Source: Flagellimonas eckloniae (lineage in GTDB: Bacteria > Bacteroidota > Bacteroidia > Flavobacteriales > Flavobacteriaceae). From it: DNA of 64,000 nucleotides. Of the stretch, positions 45,781 through 54,315 are shown one piece after another (positions within the stretch are counted from its first letter, which is position 1; every line of letters starts with the position of its first letter). The notes beneath the pieces are model-generated. The model did no database searches and was not told where the DNA came from. It worked only from the letters and a program-made list of their open reading frames with translations. The stretch lies in NCBI RefSeq assembly GCF_001413955.1, contig NZ_LCTZ01000002.1, positions 1,722,501 through 1,786,500 on the forward strand, read 5' to 3'. Made by a program: the position numbers and the translations under genes.

Positions 45781-47481
45781 ATGTCCCAAAAAAGTTTTTT
45801 AACCTTGCTCTTTCTATCAATAAGCACAATTGTATTCTCACAGTTATCCAATGTAGAGGAACAACGTATTGATAGTATTTTTAGTGAATGGAGCAAAAAC
45901 AATGGTCCAGGTGTTGCAGCTGGCTTAATGTTCGGCAATGACATCATCTATAAGAAGGGATTCGGTCTTGCCCAAATTGAAAGTGAACAACGAATAACCA
46001 CACAAACCAAATTCCAGATTGATCATTTATCCAGGCAATTTACTGTTTTGGCAATTCTTATTTTGGAGCAACAGGGAAAACTATCATTCACCGACCCTGT
46101 TCAAAAATATATCCCAGAACTTCCAGAATATGAACATCTTTTAACCATTTCACATCTGATAAATCATTCCAGTGGTCTAAACGATTACGGAATGACCAAG
46201 GTCATTTTACGCAAGCACGAAGATGATGTATTTACCCATGGGGATGCCCTTGATTTAATCAAAACCCAGAAAGAACTAAACTTTATACCAGGAACAGCTT
46301 TTTCTTATATCGTTTCGCTGACTGAGCTTTCCCTGTTGGCAGAGGTCGTGGCAAAAGCCTCTGAACAAACCCTTTCAGCATTCACAAAGGAGCACATTTT
46401 TGGGCCACTACAGATGCAAAACACCCATTTTGTTGAAGATTATAATACCATTATTTCAGATTTTGCAAAATCCTATCAAGTAGAAGATGAAAAAACGAAA
46501 TTGAAAGTCATCAATCAGAGTAATGCTGGCCCCACCAATTTGTATACCTCCGTGGATGATTTGTTCATCTGGTACAAAATATTCAACAGTCCGTCCAATA
46601 GTACATTCACAGAACTTATAAAACAATTGGACCAACCTGTCAAACTGGAAAACGGGAACACATGTAATTCTTCATGGGGAATAATGACATTGGGTAGGGG
46701 GTTTTTTCATAAAGAACGTGGGCTTCCGGCCTACTGGCAATATGGGCTTTCTGGAGGATATGCCACAAATGTTTTCAGATTTCCTGAACAACAACTTATT
46801 TCCTTCGTACTGGGGAACAATAACCGATATAATGGAATGCCAGCTATGTCAATGGCTTATCATTTTTTAGAAAATAAATTTCCAGAACCTAGGGAAATTG
46901 ATATCAACACCATAAAATCAAGAAAAATATCCAGGTCCCAGCTTAAAAACTATGAGGGGCATTATTGGAATTCGGACCGTGGAATAGCACGAAAAATCTT
47001 TACACGTAATGATACACTTTATTATGCACGTTTGGAGCAAAATCAGGGGGCAAGAATGATTCCGCTAAAAACCAAGGAAAAGTTCCAGTTACAAGTAGAG
47101 AGTGATGACAAAATATACTTTTCCTTTAAAGAGATAGAAGGGCAAACAGCTTATGATATTATATTGGGGGAAAGTGACCCATACCCCTATATAAAATATG
47201 AGCCAATCGTATATTCAGAGGAAAACCTCAAGTTGTATACCGGATACTTTTATGCCAAAGACCTAAGGATTGTTTACCATTTTGACATTGAGGATGGAAA
47301 ACTTCAAACAAAAAGACCAGATGGAACTGTAATTAGGTTTGATCCCGTCACCAAAGATGTTTTTAGAGGAAATCGAGGGTCTTTTGGGGGTATAAGATAC
47401 CATAGAGATTCCGATAATGTCATCATAGGATTTTCCATTCATACAGTTGGGATCCAAAATCTTCAATTTAGAAAGATTTAG
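45781..47481 (+). CDS. Degenerate serine beta-lactamase-fold protein
   Basis: Encodes 566 residues from the ATG at 45781, which gives a clean signal peptide (MSQKSFLTLLFLSISTIVFS). An earlier ATG at 45712 overlaps the previous stop but adds 23 residues that spoil the signal. Residues 20-320 have the beta-lactamase/class C fold. The catalytic motif SxxK reads HLSR (H82, R85), and the YxN motif reads YIV (176-178), so both are lost. The third site reads YGLSGGYA instead of HxG. A C-terminal 200-residue beta domain (DUF3471-like) follows. It is probably a non-catalytic binding protein. Confidence 0.85.
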   Translation: MSQKSFLTLLFLSISTIVFSQLSNVEEQRIDSIFSEWSKNNGPGVAAGLMFGNDIIYKKGFGLAQIESEQRITTQTKFQIDHLSRQFTVLAILILEQQGKLSFTDPVQKYIPELPEYEHLLTISHLINHSSGLNDYGMTKVILRKHEDDVFTHGDALDLIKTQKELNFIPGTAFSYIVSLTELSLLAEVVAKASEQTLSAFTKEHIFGPLQMQNTHFVEDYNTIISDFAKSYQVEDEKTKLKVINQSNAGPTNLYTSVDDLFIWYKIFNSPSNSTFTELIKQLDQPVKLENGNTCNSSWGIMTLGRGFFHKERGLPAYWQYGLSGGYATNVFRFPEQQLISFVLGNNNRYNGMPAMSMAYHFLENKFPEPREIDINTIKSRKISRSQLKNYEGHYWNSDRGIARKIFTRNDTLYYARLEQNQGARMIPLKTKEKFQLQVESDDKIYFSFKEIEGQTAYDIILGESDPYPYIKYEPIVYSEENLKLYTGYFYAKDLRIVYHFDIEDGKLQTKRPDGTVIRFDPVTKDVFRGNRGSFGGIRYHRDSDNVIIGFSIHTVGIQNLQFRKI

Positions 47482-47547
47482 TGTTGATTATACTCTAAAT
47501 CTCTTTTGGTAATTGGCGCTCATTCTGAATGAACCGTTTCATTTCGC

Positions 47548-47555
47548 TACTTTTG
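47548..47555 (+). promoter_or_regulatory. Putative rpe -7 element TACTTTTG
   Basis: Matches TAnnTTTG, 24 bp before the rpe ATG at 47580. Confidence 0.5.
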
Positions 47556-47579
47556 TAAAATACTTCACAAAAGAAAACT

Positions 47580-48239
47580 ATGAGCACAAAACTGGTAGCC
47601 CCTTCCCTATTAGCTGCTGATTTCGGAAACTTACAACGAGATGTTGAAATGGTCAACCAAAGTGATGCGGATTGGCACCATATTGATGTTATGGATGGTG
47701 TTTTTGTTCCCAACATTTCTTTTGGAATGCCAGTGATAAAATCCATTGCCCAACATTCAACAAAAATATTGGATGTACACCTAATGATTGTTGACCCGGA
47801 TAGATATATAAAAGCATTTGCGGATTTGGGTGCCAATTATCTCACGGTGCATTACGAGGCCTGTAACCATTTGCACAGAACTTTGCAAGCCATAAAAAAT
47901 CAAGGGATGAAAGCCGGGGTCGCGTTAAACCCACATACTTCCGTTCATTTACTGGAAGACATTATCCAAGATATAGATTTGGTCTGCGTTATGAGCGTGA
48001 ATCCTGGTTTTGGAGGTCAATCCTTCATTGAAAACACCTATCAAAAAGTAAGTGAACTAAAGAATTTAATCGAAAAGAAAAATTCAAATACCCTTATTGA
48101 AATTGATGGCGGGGTAAACGCAACTAATGCCAAAAAATTAGTGGATGCCGGAGCCGATGTCTTAGTGGCGGGTAGTTTTGTCTTTAAAAGTGAAAATCCA
48201 ACAGAGACCATCAAAAAACTTAAAGAACAGATTGCTTAA
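47580..48239 (+). CDS. rpe: Ribulose-phosphate 3-epimerase
   Basis: Encodes 219 residues. It interconverts ribulose-5-phosphate and xylulose-5-phosphate in the pentose phosphate pathway. The TIM-barrel motifs VAPSLLAADFGNL, WHHIDVMDGVFVPNISFGMP, LDVHLMI, VMSVNPGFGGQSF and EIDGGVN with VAGSFVF carry the metal and phosphate sites. Its stop overlaps the ypdA start by one base. Confidence 0.97.
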   Translation: MSTKLVAPSLLAADFGNLQRDVEMVNQSDADWHHIDVMDGVFVPNISFGMPVIKSIAQHSTKILDVHLMIVDPDRYIKAFADLGANYLTVHYEACNHLHRTLQAIKNQGMKAGVALNPHTSVHLLEDIIQDIDLVCVMSVNPGFGGQSFIENTYQKVSELKNLIEKKNSNTLIEIDGGVNATNAKKLVDAGADVLVAGSFVFKSENPTETIKKLKEQIA

Positions 48240-49207
48240 TGCAGAAATTTGATGTTATTATTGTTGGAGGGGGTCCCATTGGTATTGCCTGTGGTCTGGA
48301 AGCAAAAAAACAAGGGCTTTCTTTTTTAATTATTGAAAAAGGACCTATTGTAAATTCACTTTTCAACTACCCCATAAACATGCAGTTTTTTTCTTCTTCT
48401 GAAAAACTGGAAATTGATGACATTCCCTTTATCAGCAAAGAAGCCAAACCCAAGCGTAATGAGGCTTTGGAATATTACAGGAGAATTGTTACTTCCAATC
48501 AACTAAACATACACCTATTTGAAAAAGTGACGAAGGTTGTAAAAAGTGATGGCTCTTTTTCCATAACAACGGATAAAAATCAATATGTATCAAAAAATAT
48601 TGTAGTTGCCACTGGCTTCTATGATATACCCAACAATCTAGGTGTTCCTGGTGAGGATTTGCCTAAAGTCTCCCATTACTACAAAGACCCACACTTTTAT
48701 GCGAGTCAAAAATTGGCTGTAATCGGGGCGAGTAATTCGGCTATTGATGCCGCTTTGGAATGCTATCGTAAGGGAGCGGATGTCAGCTTGATTATTAGAG
48801 GGCTTGAAGTAGGCCAACGTGTAAAATATTGGGTACGTCCAGATATTATAAACCGGATTGAGGAAGGAAGCATAAAGGCCTATTACAATGCCCAGGTAAA
48901 GGAAATTAAGCCTACCCAACTCCTCATTGATACTCCAGATGGCCCATTGACCTTAGAAAACGACTTTGTTCTGGCACTTACAGGTTATATGCCCAACTTT
49001 GAATTCTTGGAAAAACTGGGCATACAACTTTCGCTAGATGAAAAGCGGTTGCCCAGTTATGATCCAAAAACAATGGAATCCAATATTGAAGGGCTCTACC
49101 TTGCCGGAGTTATCTGTGGAGGAATGGAAACACATAAATGGTTTATTGAAAACTCCAGAATCCATGCCCCTATCATCATGAAGTCCATTAAAACCAAAGC
49201 AGAATAA
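48239..49207 (+). CDS. ypdA: YpdA-family FAD-dependent disulfide reductase
   Basis: Encodes 322 residues. It has an FAD-binding GGGPIGIACGLEAKKQ near residue 11, and a second Rossmann fold (LAVIGASNSAIDAALE, near 160) for NADPH. The YpdA signature YPINMQFFSSSEKLEI follows the FAD loop, and no CxxC redox pair is present. YpdA (Bdr) reduces bacillithiol disulfide in Firmicutes and is also found in bacillithiol-making Bacteroidota. Its stop lies in a run of basic residues, with the next gene 93 bp away. Confidence 0.88.
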   Translation: MQKFDVIIVGGGPIGIACGLEAKKQGLSFLIIEKGPIVNSLFNYPINMQFFSSSEKLEIDDIPFISKEAKPKRNEALEYYRRIVTSNQLNIHLFEKVTKVVKSDGSFSITTDKNQYVSKNIVVATGFYDIPNNLGVPGEDLPKVSHYYKDPHFYASQKLAVIGASNSAIDAALECYRKGADVSLIIRGLEVGQRVKYWVRPDIINRIEEGSIKAYYNAQVKEIKPTQLLIDTPDGPLTLENDFVLALTGYMPNFEFLEKLGIQLSLDEKRLPSYDPKTMESNIEGLYLAGVICGGMETHKWFIENSRIHAPIIMKSIKTKAE

Positions 49208-49300
49208 CAAAAGGTCTTCCCTTGTATTAAATACGCTTTTAGGAGTAAGGTTAATGATAAAAACCCTACTTCTACTATATAAGGCATCAAAAACGAGAAA

Positions 49301-50032
49301 ATGACCAAGCAACTACATTTAGCGGCCCAATACTTGGCTACTGTGGCAAAAAGCTTTTTAGAAGCTAAAGCAGATGATAGCCATACCAATCTAGGGTTTT
49401 CTGTTGAAGAAAAAAGTATTCAAACTTGGCCATTGGATGAGGCGGACACAAAACTTTGCCTAAACTATGAGCAGTTTTCACTGGAGTGGAAATCCCACGA
49501 AGGCAATTCCATTTTACTAGATGGAAAAACGGATGCAGAAATAGTAAAATGGTTAAGTCAGACTTCCAAAATACTTGGGTTTGAAAAGCCATACCAATTT
49601 GACTTACATTACGAAATGCCCTATAGTACGAATCCAACCGATAAATTTGAAAAGTCTGATGTAAAAGAGTTGGTTGGGTTACGAACACTGGCTCAAAATG
49701 CATTAAAGTCATTTATTGAAAAAGAACAATTGACTTCAGATATTCGCATTTGGCCGCATCATTTTGATTCTGGTGCATTTTCGGCAATGGATAACTCAGA
49801 GAAATCTGTTGGCATGGGGATGGCTATTCCCGATTCTATGGTTAATGAGCACTATTTTTATATCAGTGGATACAAAGGACATGATAGTTTGGACACCTCA
49901 ACTTTTGAAAACCTATCGCATGGAAAATGGCTGAATGAAGGCTTTAAAGGTGCTATTTTACCAGCTTCAAAAGCAAATGAAGAAATTGCCGTTCAATTTT
50001 TTATCGAAGCTTTTCAAGAACTAAAATTGTGA
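49301..50032 (+). CDS. Conserved hypothetical protein
   Basis: Encodes 243 residues with no signal peptide or membrane span. Segments LGFSVEEKSIQTWPLDEADT, YQFDLHYEMPYS and IRIWPHHFDSGAFSAMD stand out; the last has a WPHHFD motif that could bind a metal (inference). The composition is ordinary. I do not recognise the family. A 10-bp hairpin without a T tract lies after the stop (50048-50078). Confidence 0.75.
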   Translation: MTKQLHLAAQYLATVAKSFLEAKADDSHTNLGFSVEEKSIQTWPLDEADTKLCLNYEQFSLEWKSHEGNSILLDGKTDAEIVKWLSQTSKILGFEKPYQFDLHYEMPYSTNPTDKFEKSDVKELVGLRTLAQNALKSFIEKEQLTSDIRIWPHHFDSGAFSAMDNSEKSVGMGMAIPDSMVNEHYFYISGYKGHDSLDTSTFENLSHGKWLNEGFKGAILPASKANEEIAVQFFIEAFQELKL

Positions 50033-50190
50033 CGACAATAAATGAAAGAGCCCAAGTCTTATGAGTAAACTTGGGCTCAATACAACTAAAAAACCTAATC
50101 ATCAATCAAAAAACAGTTCATGCCCACTCTTTTTTAGGCAATCCCATATATATTAGATGTGGTATTAAAAAAAAACTTGCGCGCGAAATA

Positions 50191-50219
50191 AAAAAAGTCT
50201 GGAAGCTTGGCAACCAGAC
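50191..50219 (-). terminator. Terminator of the minus-strand ECF operon
   Basis: On the minus strand GTCTGG pairs with CCAGAC over an 11-base loop and is followed by six Ts. It lies 56 bp after the stop of the CpxP-like gene. Confidence 0.65.
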
Positions 50220-50274
50220 CTTTCTGAATAAAATTTATGTAACTATCCACCAACTTTTATAGTCGGACAATATG

Positions 50275-50823
50275 TTATTGGCGTGGAGGAGGTGGCCTCA
50301 TTGGGTCTCGCCCATCGCGTTCAGGCCCCATTGGTTCATGTCCATCACGCTCAGGCCGCATTCGGTCGGGTCCATTGCGCTCCGGCCCCATTCCATTTCG
50401 GCCATGGTTTAAGGCTCCGGACAAAATAGCTTCAAGTTTACTCTTTTGTTCTTTGTTACAAACCTTTTCAATCTCTTTGAAGTAATTAAAAATCTCTTTT
50501 TCCCTTTTTCTACTCAATTCTCCAATTAAAACAGTAACGGAATCCAACTCTTTATCCGTAAAATCAATTTCCCCCAATTTGTTAAAAAGATATTTCTTTA
50601 AGCCCATTGAACGGTTGTCTATATTTTTCATCTTTCTATGGTGTCGCTCATCTATATCCTTAAATTCCTTTTTTTGATTTTCATCAAAGCCAAGCTGTTG
50701 GGTTATAAAAACCCGGGGAGGTCTGCTTTGCCTATCTGGTTTATCTAAAAGTAGGAACAATAAAATACCGTTCATGACCACTAAGAAAATCAACAAAATA
50801 ATAATGGGTAGATTTTTCTTCAT
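50275..50823 (-). CDS. CpxP/Spy-like periplasmic protein with proline-arginine tail
   Basis: Encodes 182 residues. A membrane helix (5-27) leads to an all-helical domain (about 40-135) with FDENQKKEFKDIDERHHRKM, of the type seen in CpxP, Spy and heavy-metal sensors. The last 45 residues are a low-complexity repeat of GPERDG, MRPERDG and RPPPP. The helical domain would sit in the periplasm. It is the third gene of the sigma operon, so it probably senses envelope stress or metals and acts on the anti-sigma protein (inference). Confidence 0.8.
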   Translation of the reverse strand: MKKNLPIIILLIFLVVMNGILLFLLLDKPDRQSRPPRVFITQQLGFDENQKKEFKDIDERHHRKMKNIDNRSMGLKKYLFNKLGEIDFTDKELDSVTVLIGELSRKREKEIFNYFKEIEKVCNKEQKSKLEAILSGALNHGRNGMGPERNGPDRMRPERDGHEPMGPERDGRDPMRPPPPRQ

Positions 50824-50829
50824 TGCCGT

Positions 50830-51147
50830 TTAATTTAAGATTGATTCGCTTTCGGATTGTGAAAAACCATAGGTCTCCGCAAATGTCTGCAACTCCTGTT
50901 GCTTATTGGACGAACGATATGAGTACACTGCCACTATGTTCACAGCAGCAAAAAGCAATAACATGGCAATCTGGTATTTTGGAGTAAACCAATTTAAGAC
51001 ATCAGGTCGCTGTTTTTCAACAGTAACTTGAGAAAGCTTATTCAAAACCTTATCCTTAAAAAAGGGAGGCGTATTGACAGCTTCAATTTTAGAAGCCGAG
51101 TCAATAAGTTCATCAATTAATTCAGGTGTAAATTTTTTATCATTCAT
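50830..51147 (-). CDS. Putative anti-sigma factor, single-pass membrane
   Basis: Encodes 105 residues. A cytoplasmic helical part (1-55) is followed by one membrane helix (about 58-76) and a short periplasmic tail. The layout and position directly after an ECF sigma gene (50 bp) are typical of an anti-sigma, but it has no HxxxCxxC zinc motif. It ends 6 bp before the CpxP-like gene. Confidence 0.72.
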   Translation of the reverse strand: MNDKKFTPELIDELIDSASKIEAVNTPPFFKDKVLNKLSQVTVEKQRPDVLNWFTPKYQIAMLLLFAAVNIVAVYSYRSSNKQQELQTFAETYGFSQSESESILN

Positions 51148-51197
51148 GACTTTTAGTATGATATGTGCTTAGATGCTATCAAAAATTAAAACTTGCG

Positions 51198-51779
51198 CTA
51201 CCAACCCTCTTTTTTGTAAAATTTTGTTAAAATATTTTTTAAGTTCTTTTTTGCCCTAAATAATAAGGATTCAATTGAGGAAACACTTTTCTTGGTAATT
51301 TCACTTATTTCCTTATAGCTCAGTCCATCTATTTTATGTAAGGTAAAAACCACTTTTTGAGATTCTGGAAGCTCATTTATTGCTCTATACAGTGTCTCAT
51401 TTCTTTCTTTGTTCTCCAATTGAACACCCGGATGATTATACTCTGTGAAGTACGAAGATTTATCAACCGGAATTGCATTCCCTGTTATGGACTGCATAAA
51501 ACCAAAACGTTTTTTTGTATTCTTTTTTCGTATAAATTCCAAGCTTTTATTTACAGATATCCTATAAATCCATGTGGATAGCTTTGAATTGCCCTTAAAC
51601 TTATCAATGGAATTATATATTTCTATGAAAACCTCTTGGGCAACATCTTCGGCATCTTCCATATTGGGCACAAACGATAGGCAAGTATTGAAAACCCTCG
51701 ATTGATACTCATCCAACAACCTATTATAGGCAAGCTGTTTTTGCTGCTTAAGGTCTGATAAAAATTGTTTATCCTCCAA
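51198..51779 (-). CDS. ECF RNA polymerase sigma factor
   Basis: Encodes 193 residues. Region 2 with EDVAQEVFIEIYNSIDKFKG and STWIYRISVNKSLEFIRKK, and region 4 with INELPESQKVVFTLHKIDGL and SYKEISEITKKSVSSIESLL are clear. It is a sigma-70 family ECF factor. First gene of a three-gene minus-strand operon, divergent from the EF-hand gene; it may drive both directions (inference). Confidence 0.94.
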   Translation of the reverse strand: MEDKQFLSDLKQQKQLAYNRLLDEYQSRVFNTCLSFVPNMEDAEDVAQEVFIEIYNSIDKFKGNSKLSTWIYRISVNKSLEFIRKKNTKKRFGFMQSITGNAIPVDKSSYFTEYNHPGVQLENKERNETLYRAINELPESQKVVFTLHKIDGLSYKEISEITKKSVSSIESLLFRAKKNLKNILTKFYKKEGW

Positions 51780-51917
51780 AAATCTATTTGGTTAATGCAA
51801 GTGCAATTTAGCAGGAATTTTAGACATTCCCTGAAATTGTGTTTCCATAAAAAAATAACTCTTACGCAAGTTTTTTGAAAAACGTACATCTAAACTTAAA
51901 AGCAAAAACAATTTATC

Positions 51918-52217
51918 ATGAAAAACAGAACTTTTAAATTAAGTATATACTTGGGTGTATTTGCATTACTGGCTTCATGCCAGATTAAGGCCCAGCAACA
52001 AGATAGAAACTCCGAAAGAAAACAACCACCATCCTTTGAAGAGCTTATTGAAATGATGGATGAAAATGAAGATGGAAAACTTTCCAAAAAGGAAGTCAAG
52101 GGTCCATTAAAAGATGATTTTGACAAAATAGACCTTAATGAAGATGGATTTATCTCTGAAGAAGAACTTGAAAAGGCTCCAAAACCTGAAAGACGAGGTG
52201 GCCCCAACAGAAATTAA
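51918..52217 (+). CDS. EF-hand lipoprotein
   Basis: Encodes 99 residues. Lipobox LLASC (C21). Two consecutive EF-hand loops are visible with all acidic ligands: D48-E59 (DENEDGKLSKKE) and D72-E83 (DLNEDGFISEEE). They should bind calcium, or possibly another divalent ion. A short basic Pro/Gly tail ends the protein. First gene of the plus-strand side, 22 bp before the YHYH gene. Confidence 0.9.
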   Translation: MKNRTFKLSIYLGVFALLASCQIKAQQQDRNSERKQPPSFEELIEMMDENEDGKLSKKEVKGPLKDDFDKIDLNEDGFISEEELEKAPKPERRGGPNRN

Positions 52218-52238
52218 TAACTAAAACCCCTTAATTAG

Positions 52239-52997
52239 ATGAAAACGAATCCAATTTTAATAATAGCTCTGGCTTTTTTCACTGTATTTGCATCATGTTC
52301 AGATGATGCCGATGATTTGAATGAGGAGGAAACAGGAGATACGGACGATATAGCATTAACTGAACTGCCTGCAGCTTTTGCAGAGTTTAATAGTGATGCA
52401 GTAGATGTTTACCTCTCGGACAATGGTACAACTATTACTATAGAAACAACAGGTTTGCCCAACCATGATACAGTCTACTGGGGTGAAAACAATGATGGCT
52501 ATATTGAAGAACCAGATGTAAGACTTACCCCGTCAATTATAAGCAGCAACAATAACGCTGTTACCATTACTGTTGATGCTGTTCCAGATATAGATGGTAG
52601 TACCGTACAGACAGAGTTAGGCACAATAGGAATAGCAATAAGTGGTTCTTCCCTATTCAATGATCAAGAAGGAGCAGGTCCCTTGGATGAAGCCGCCGCG
52701 AGTTTGGATTGGACCGGTGCACATATTGGGCCAGGGGTTTACCACTATCACCTTGAACCAAAAGCATTTTCTAACGACGATGATAATTTAGTTGGTATAT
52801 TATTAGATGGTGTATTTATTTATGGAAGAAGAGATTATCCTTCAAATGAGTATCCAACAGATTTAGACGCATCAGGAGGGCATTTTGGACCTACTCCACA
52901 TAATCCAGATGGAGAATATCACTATCATATAATAAATGAGATATACTCGACCACAGGTTCTTACGTTATTTTTGCCGGACCCTATCAAGGATATTAA
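52239..52997 (+). CDS. YHYH domain lipoprotein
   Basis: Encodes 252 residues. Lipobox ASC (C20), then an acidic linker (DDADDLNEEETGDTDD). The YHYH domain shows VYHYHLEP, GILLDGVFIYGRRDYPSNE, DLDASGGHFGPTPHNPDGEY and YHYHII. The domain is named after the paired YHYH motif and is found with copper or other metal-related proteins; its histidines are arranged as metal ligands. The biochemical function is not established. One base separates it from the next gene. Confidence 0.9.
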   Translation: MKTNPILIIALAFFTVFASCSDDADDLNEEETGDTDDIALTELPAAFAEFNSDAVDVYLSDNGTTITIETTGLPNHDTVYWGENNDGYIEEPDVRLTPSIISSNNNAVTITVDAVPDIDGSTVQTELGTIGIAISGSSLFNDQEGAGPLDEAAASLDWTGAHIGPGVYHYHLEPKAFSNDDDNLVGILLDGVFIYGRRDYPSNEYPTDLDASGGHFGPTPHNPDGEYHYHIINEIYSTTGSYVIFAGPYQGY

Positions 52998-53618
52998 ATG
53001 AAGAAAATTACCAAAATATCTTTAGTATTGCTTGCAAGTATTGTTCTGTTTTGCTGTGAAAAAAAATCGCAGCTTAAAAAAGAAAGTATTGCAAACGAAA
53101 AGACAGTAATTGCAAACATTGAGGTTTTAAAAGACAGTCTTGTTCTAAACGGAAATGAAGGTAATTGGTATTACAAAGATCAACTTTTTACCGGTTATGC
53201 GGTAAAATGCCATAAGAATGGTTCGCTACGGCAAAAAGTTGGTTTTTATAATGGAAAAAAAATGGGAGTTGCGAAAATATGGTTTCACAATGGGATTTTA
53301 AAAGTTGAATCCCATTACAATAAAAATAAGCTTGTTGACAGTTACAAAGCCTGGTGGAACAATGGTGTCCTAGCTTCTGAGGCCAATTATGAGAATGGTA
53401 AACTCCATGGTATTGAGACAAAATGGTATGAAACAGGTCAATTGTCCAAAGTAAGAAATTTGGTGAATGGAAAGGAACAGGGCTTGCAACAGGCTTGGCT
53501 TAGAAATGGAACATTGTATGTAAATTACGAAGCAAAAAACGGAAGAATTTTTGGCATGAGACGTGCCAACCTATGTTATCAATTAGCAGATGAAAAAGTT
53601 GTTTATACAAAAAATTAG
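52998..53618 (+). CDS. MORN-repeat lipoprotein (YwqK-like)
   Basis: Encodes 206 residues. Signal with lipobox LFCC near residue 19. Four to five MORN_2 repeats (about 22 residues each) run from residue 70: CHKNGSLRQKVGFYNGKKMG, VAKIWFHNGILKVESHYNKN, YKAWWNNGVLASEANYENGK, ETKWYETGQLSKVRNLVNGK. Relatives are annotated as YwqK antitoxins by domain only; as a lipid-anchored periplasmic protein it is unlikely to be one. Its last 29 bases overlap the SCO gene in another frame. Confidence 0.86.
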   Translation: MKKITKISLVLLASIVLFCCEKKSQLKKESIANEKTVIANIEVLKDSLVLNGNEGNWYYKDQLFTGYAVKCHKNGSLRQKVGFYNGKKMGVAKIWFHNGILKVESHYNKNKLVDSYKAWWNNGVLASEANYENGKLHGIETKWYETGQLSKVRNLVNGKEQGLQQAWLRNGTLYVNYEAKNGRIFGMRRANLCYQLADEKVVYTKN

Positions 53619-54300
53619 CGGACTTACTTGTTTCTGTCTTGTCATGTTTATAGGTTTTATAAGCTGTAAGAAGGAAATCAAGAAAAAAAGCATCAAAATC
53701 GTTGAAACCAGCCGAGTTGAAAACTTACCCTATTACGATGACGAATCCTTTACCCCAAAATGGATAAAACCTGGTAGCGATGAACAAAAAAACTTTCATA
53801 AAATACCAGATTTTGAGTTCATAAATCAACTAGGGGATACCATCACTAAAAAAACATTTGATAATAAAATATATATCACCGACTTCTTTTTTACAAGCTG
53901 TCCTGGCATTTGCCCCAAAATGACCAGCAACATGATTAAAATACAGGAGGAATTTAGGAACGACTCTGAAATTCTACTCCTCTCACATTCCGTAACCCCA
54001 TCAATTGATTCAGTTTCCGTTTTAAAGGAATATGCAGATGGCTATGGCATACTGGACAATAAATGGCACTTGGTTACCGGAGACAAGACCGAAATATACA
54101 ATTTGGGCAGGAATCATTACTTTGTTGAGAATGATTTGGGAGAGCCTAAGGGAGTTGATGATTTTCTACACACAGAAAACTTTTTACTGATTGATAAAAA
54201 CAGTCATATCAGAGGCATTTATAATGGTCTGAACAGGGCGTCAATGACGCAGCTGATTATAGATATTAAAGCTCTAAAGAAAGAGGAAAATGGGAGTTAA
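53590..54300 (+). CDS. SCO1/SenC family copper-binding lipoprotein
   Basis: Encodes 236 residues. Lipobox FISC (C26). Thioredoxin-like fold with the copper motif CPGICP (C104 and C108) and the distal histidine H194, the set used to bind Cu for cytochrome oxidase CuA assembly or thiol redox. WHLVTGDKTEIYNLGRNHYF and ENFLLIDKNSHIRGIYNG are typical of the family. No oxidase gene lies nearby, so the recipient is unknown. It is the last gene of the plus-strand set. Confidence 0.92.
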   Translation: MKKLFIQKISGLTCFCLVMFIGFISCKKEIKKKSIKIVETSRVENLPYYDDESFTPKWIKPGSDEQKNFHKIPDFEFINQLGDTITKKTFDNKIYITDFFFTSCPGICPKMTSNMIKIQEEFRNDSEILLLSHSVTPSIDSVSVLKEYADGYGILDNKWHLVTGDKTEIYNLGRNHYFVENDLGEPKGVDDFLHTENFLLIDKNSHIRGIYNGLNRASMTQLIIDIKALKKEENGS

Positions 54301-54315
54301 CCTAAAATTATTCTT

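Noticed and set aside
45712..47481. ATG at 45712 as start of the beta-lactamase-fold protein
   Set aside because: The overlap ATGA is suggestive, but 23 basic and mixed residues would precede the signal peptide; the ATG at 45781 gives a clean one.
50048..50078. Terminator after the hypothetical gene at 49301
   Set aside because: The stem GAGCCCAAGT with ACTTGGGCTC is perfect, but no T tract follows on either strand, so it is only noted as a hairpin.
52998..53618. Toxin-antitoxin system (YwqK antitoxin)
   Set aside because: The label comes from MORN_2 repeats only; the protein is a lipoprotein and no toxin gene is near.
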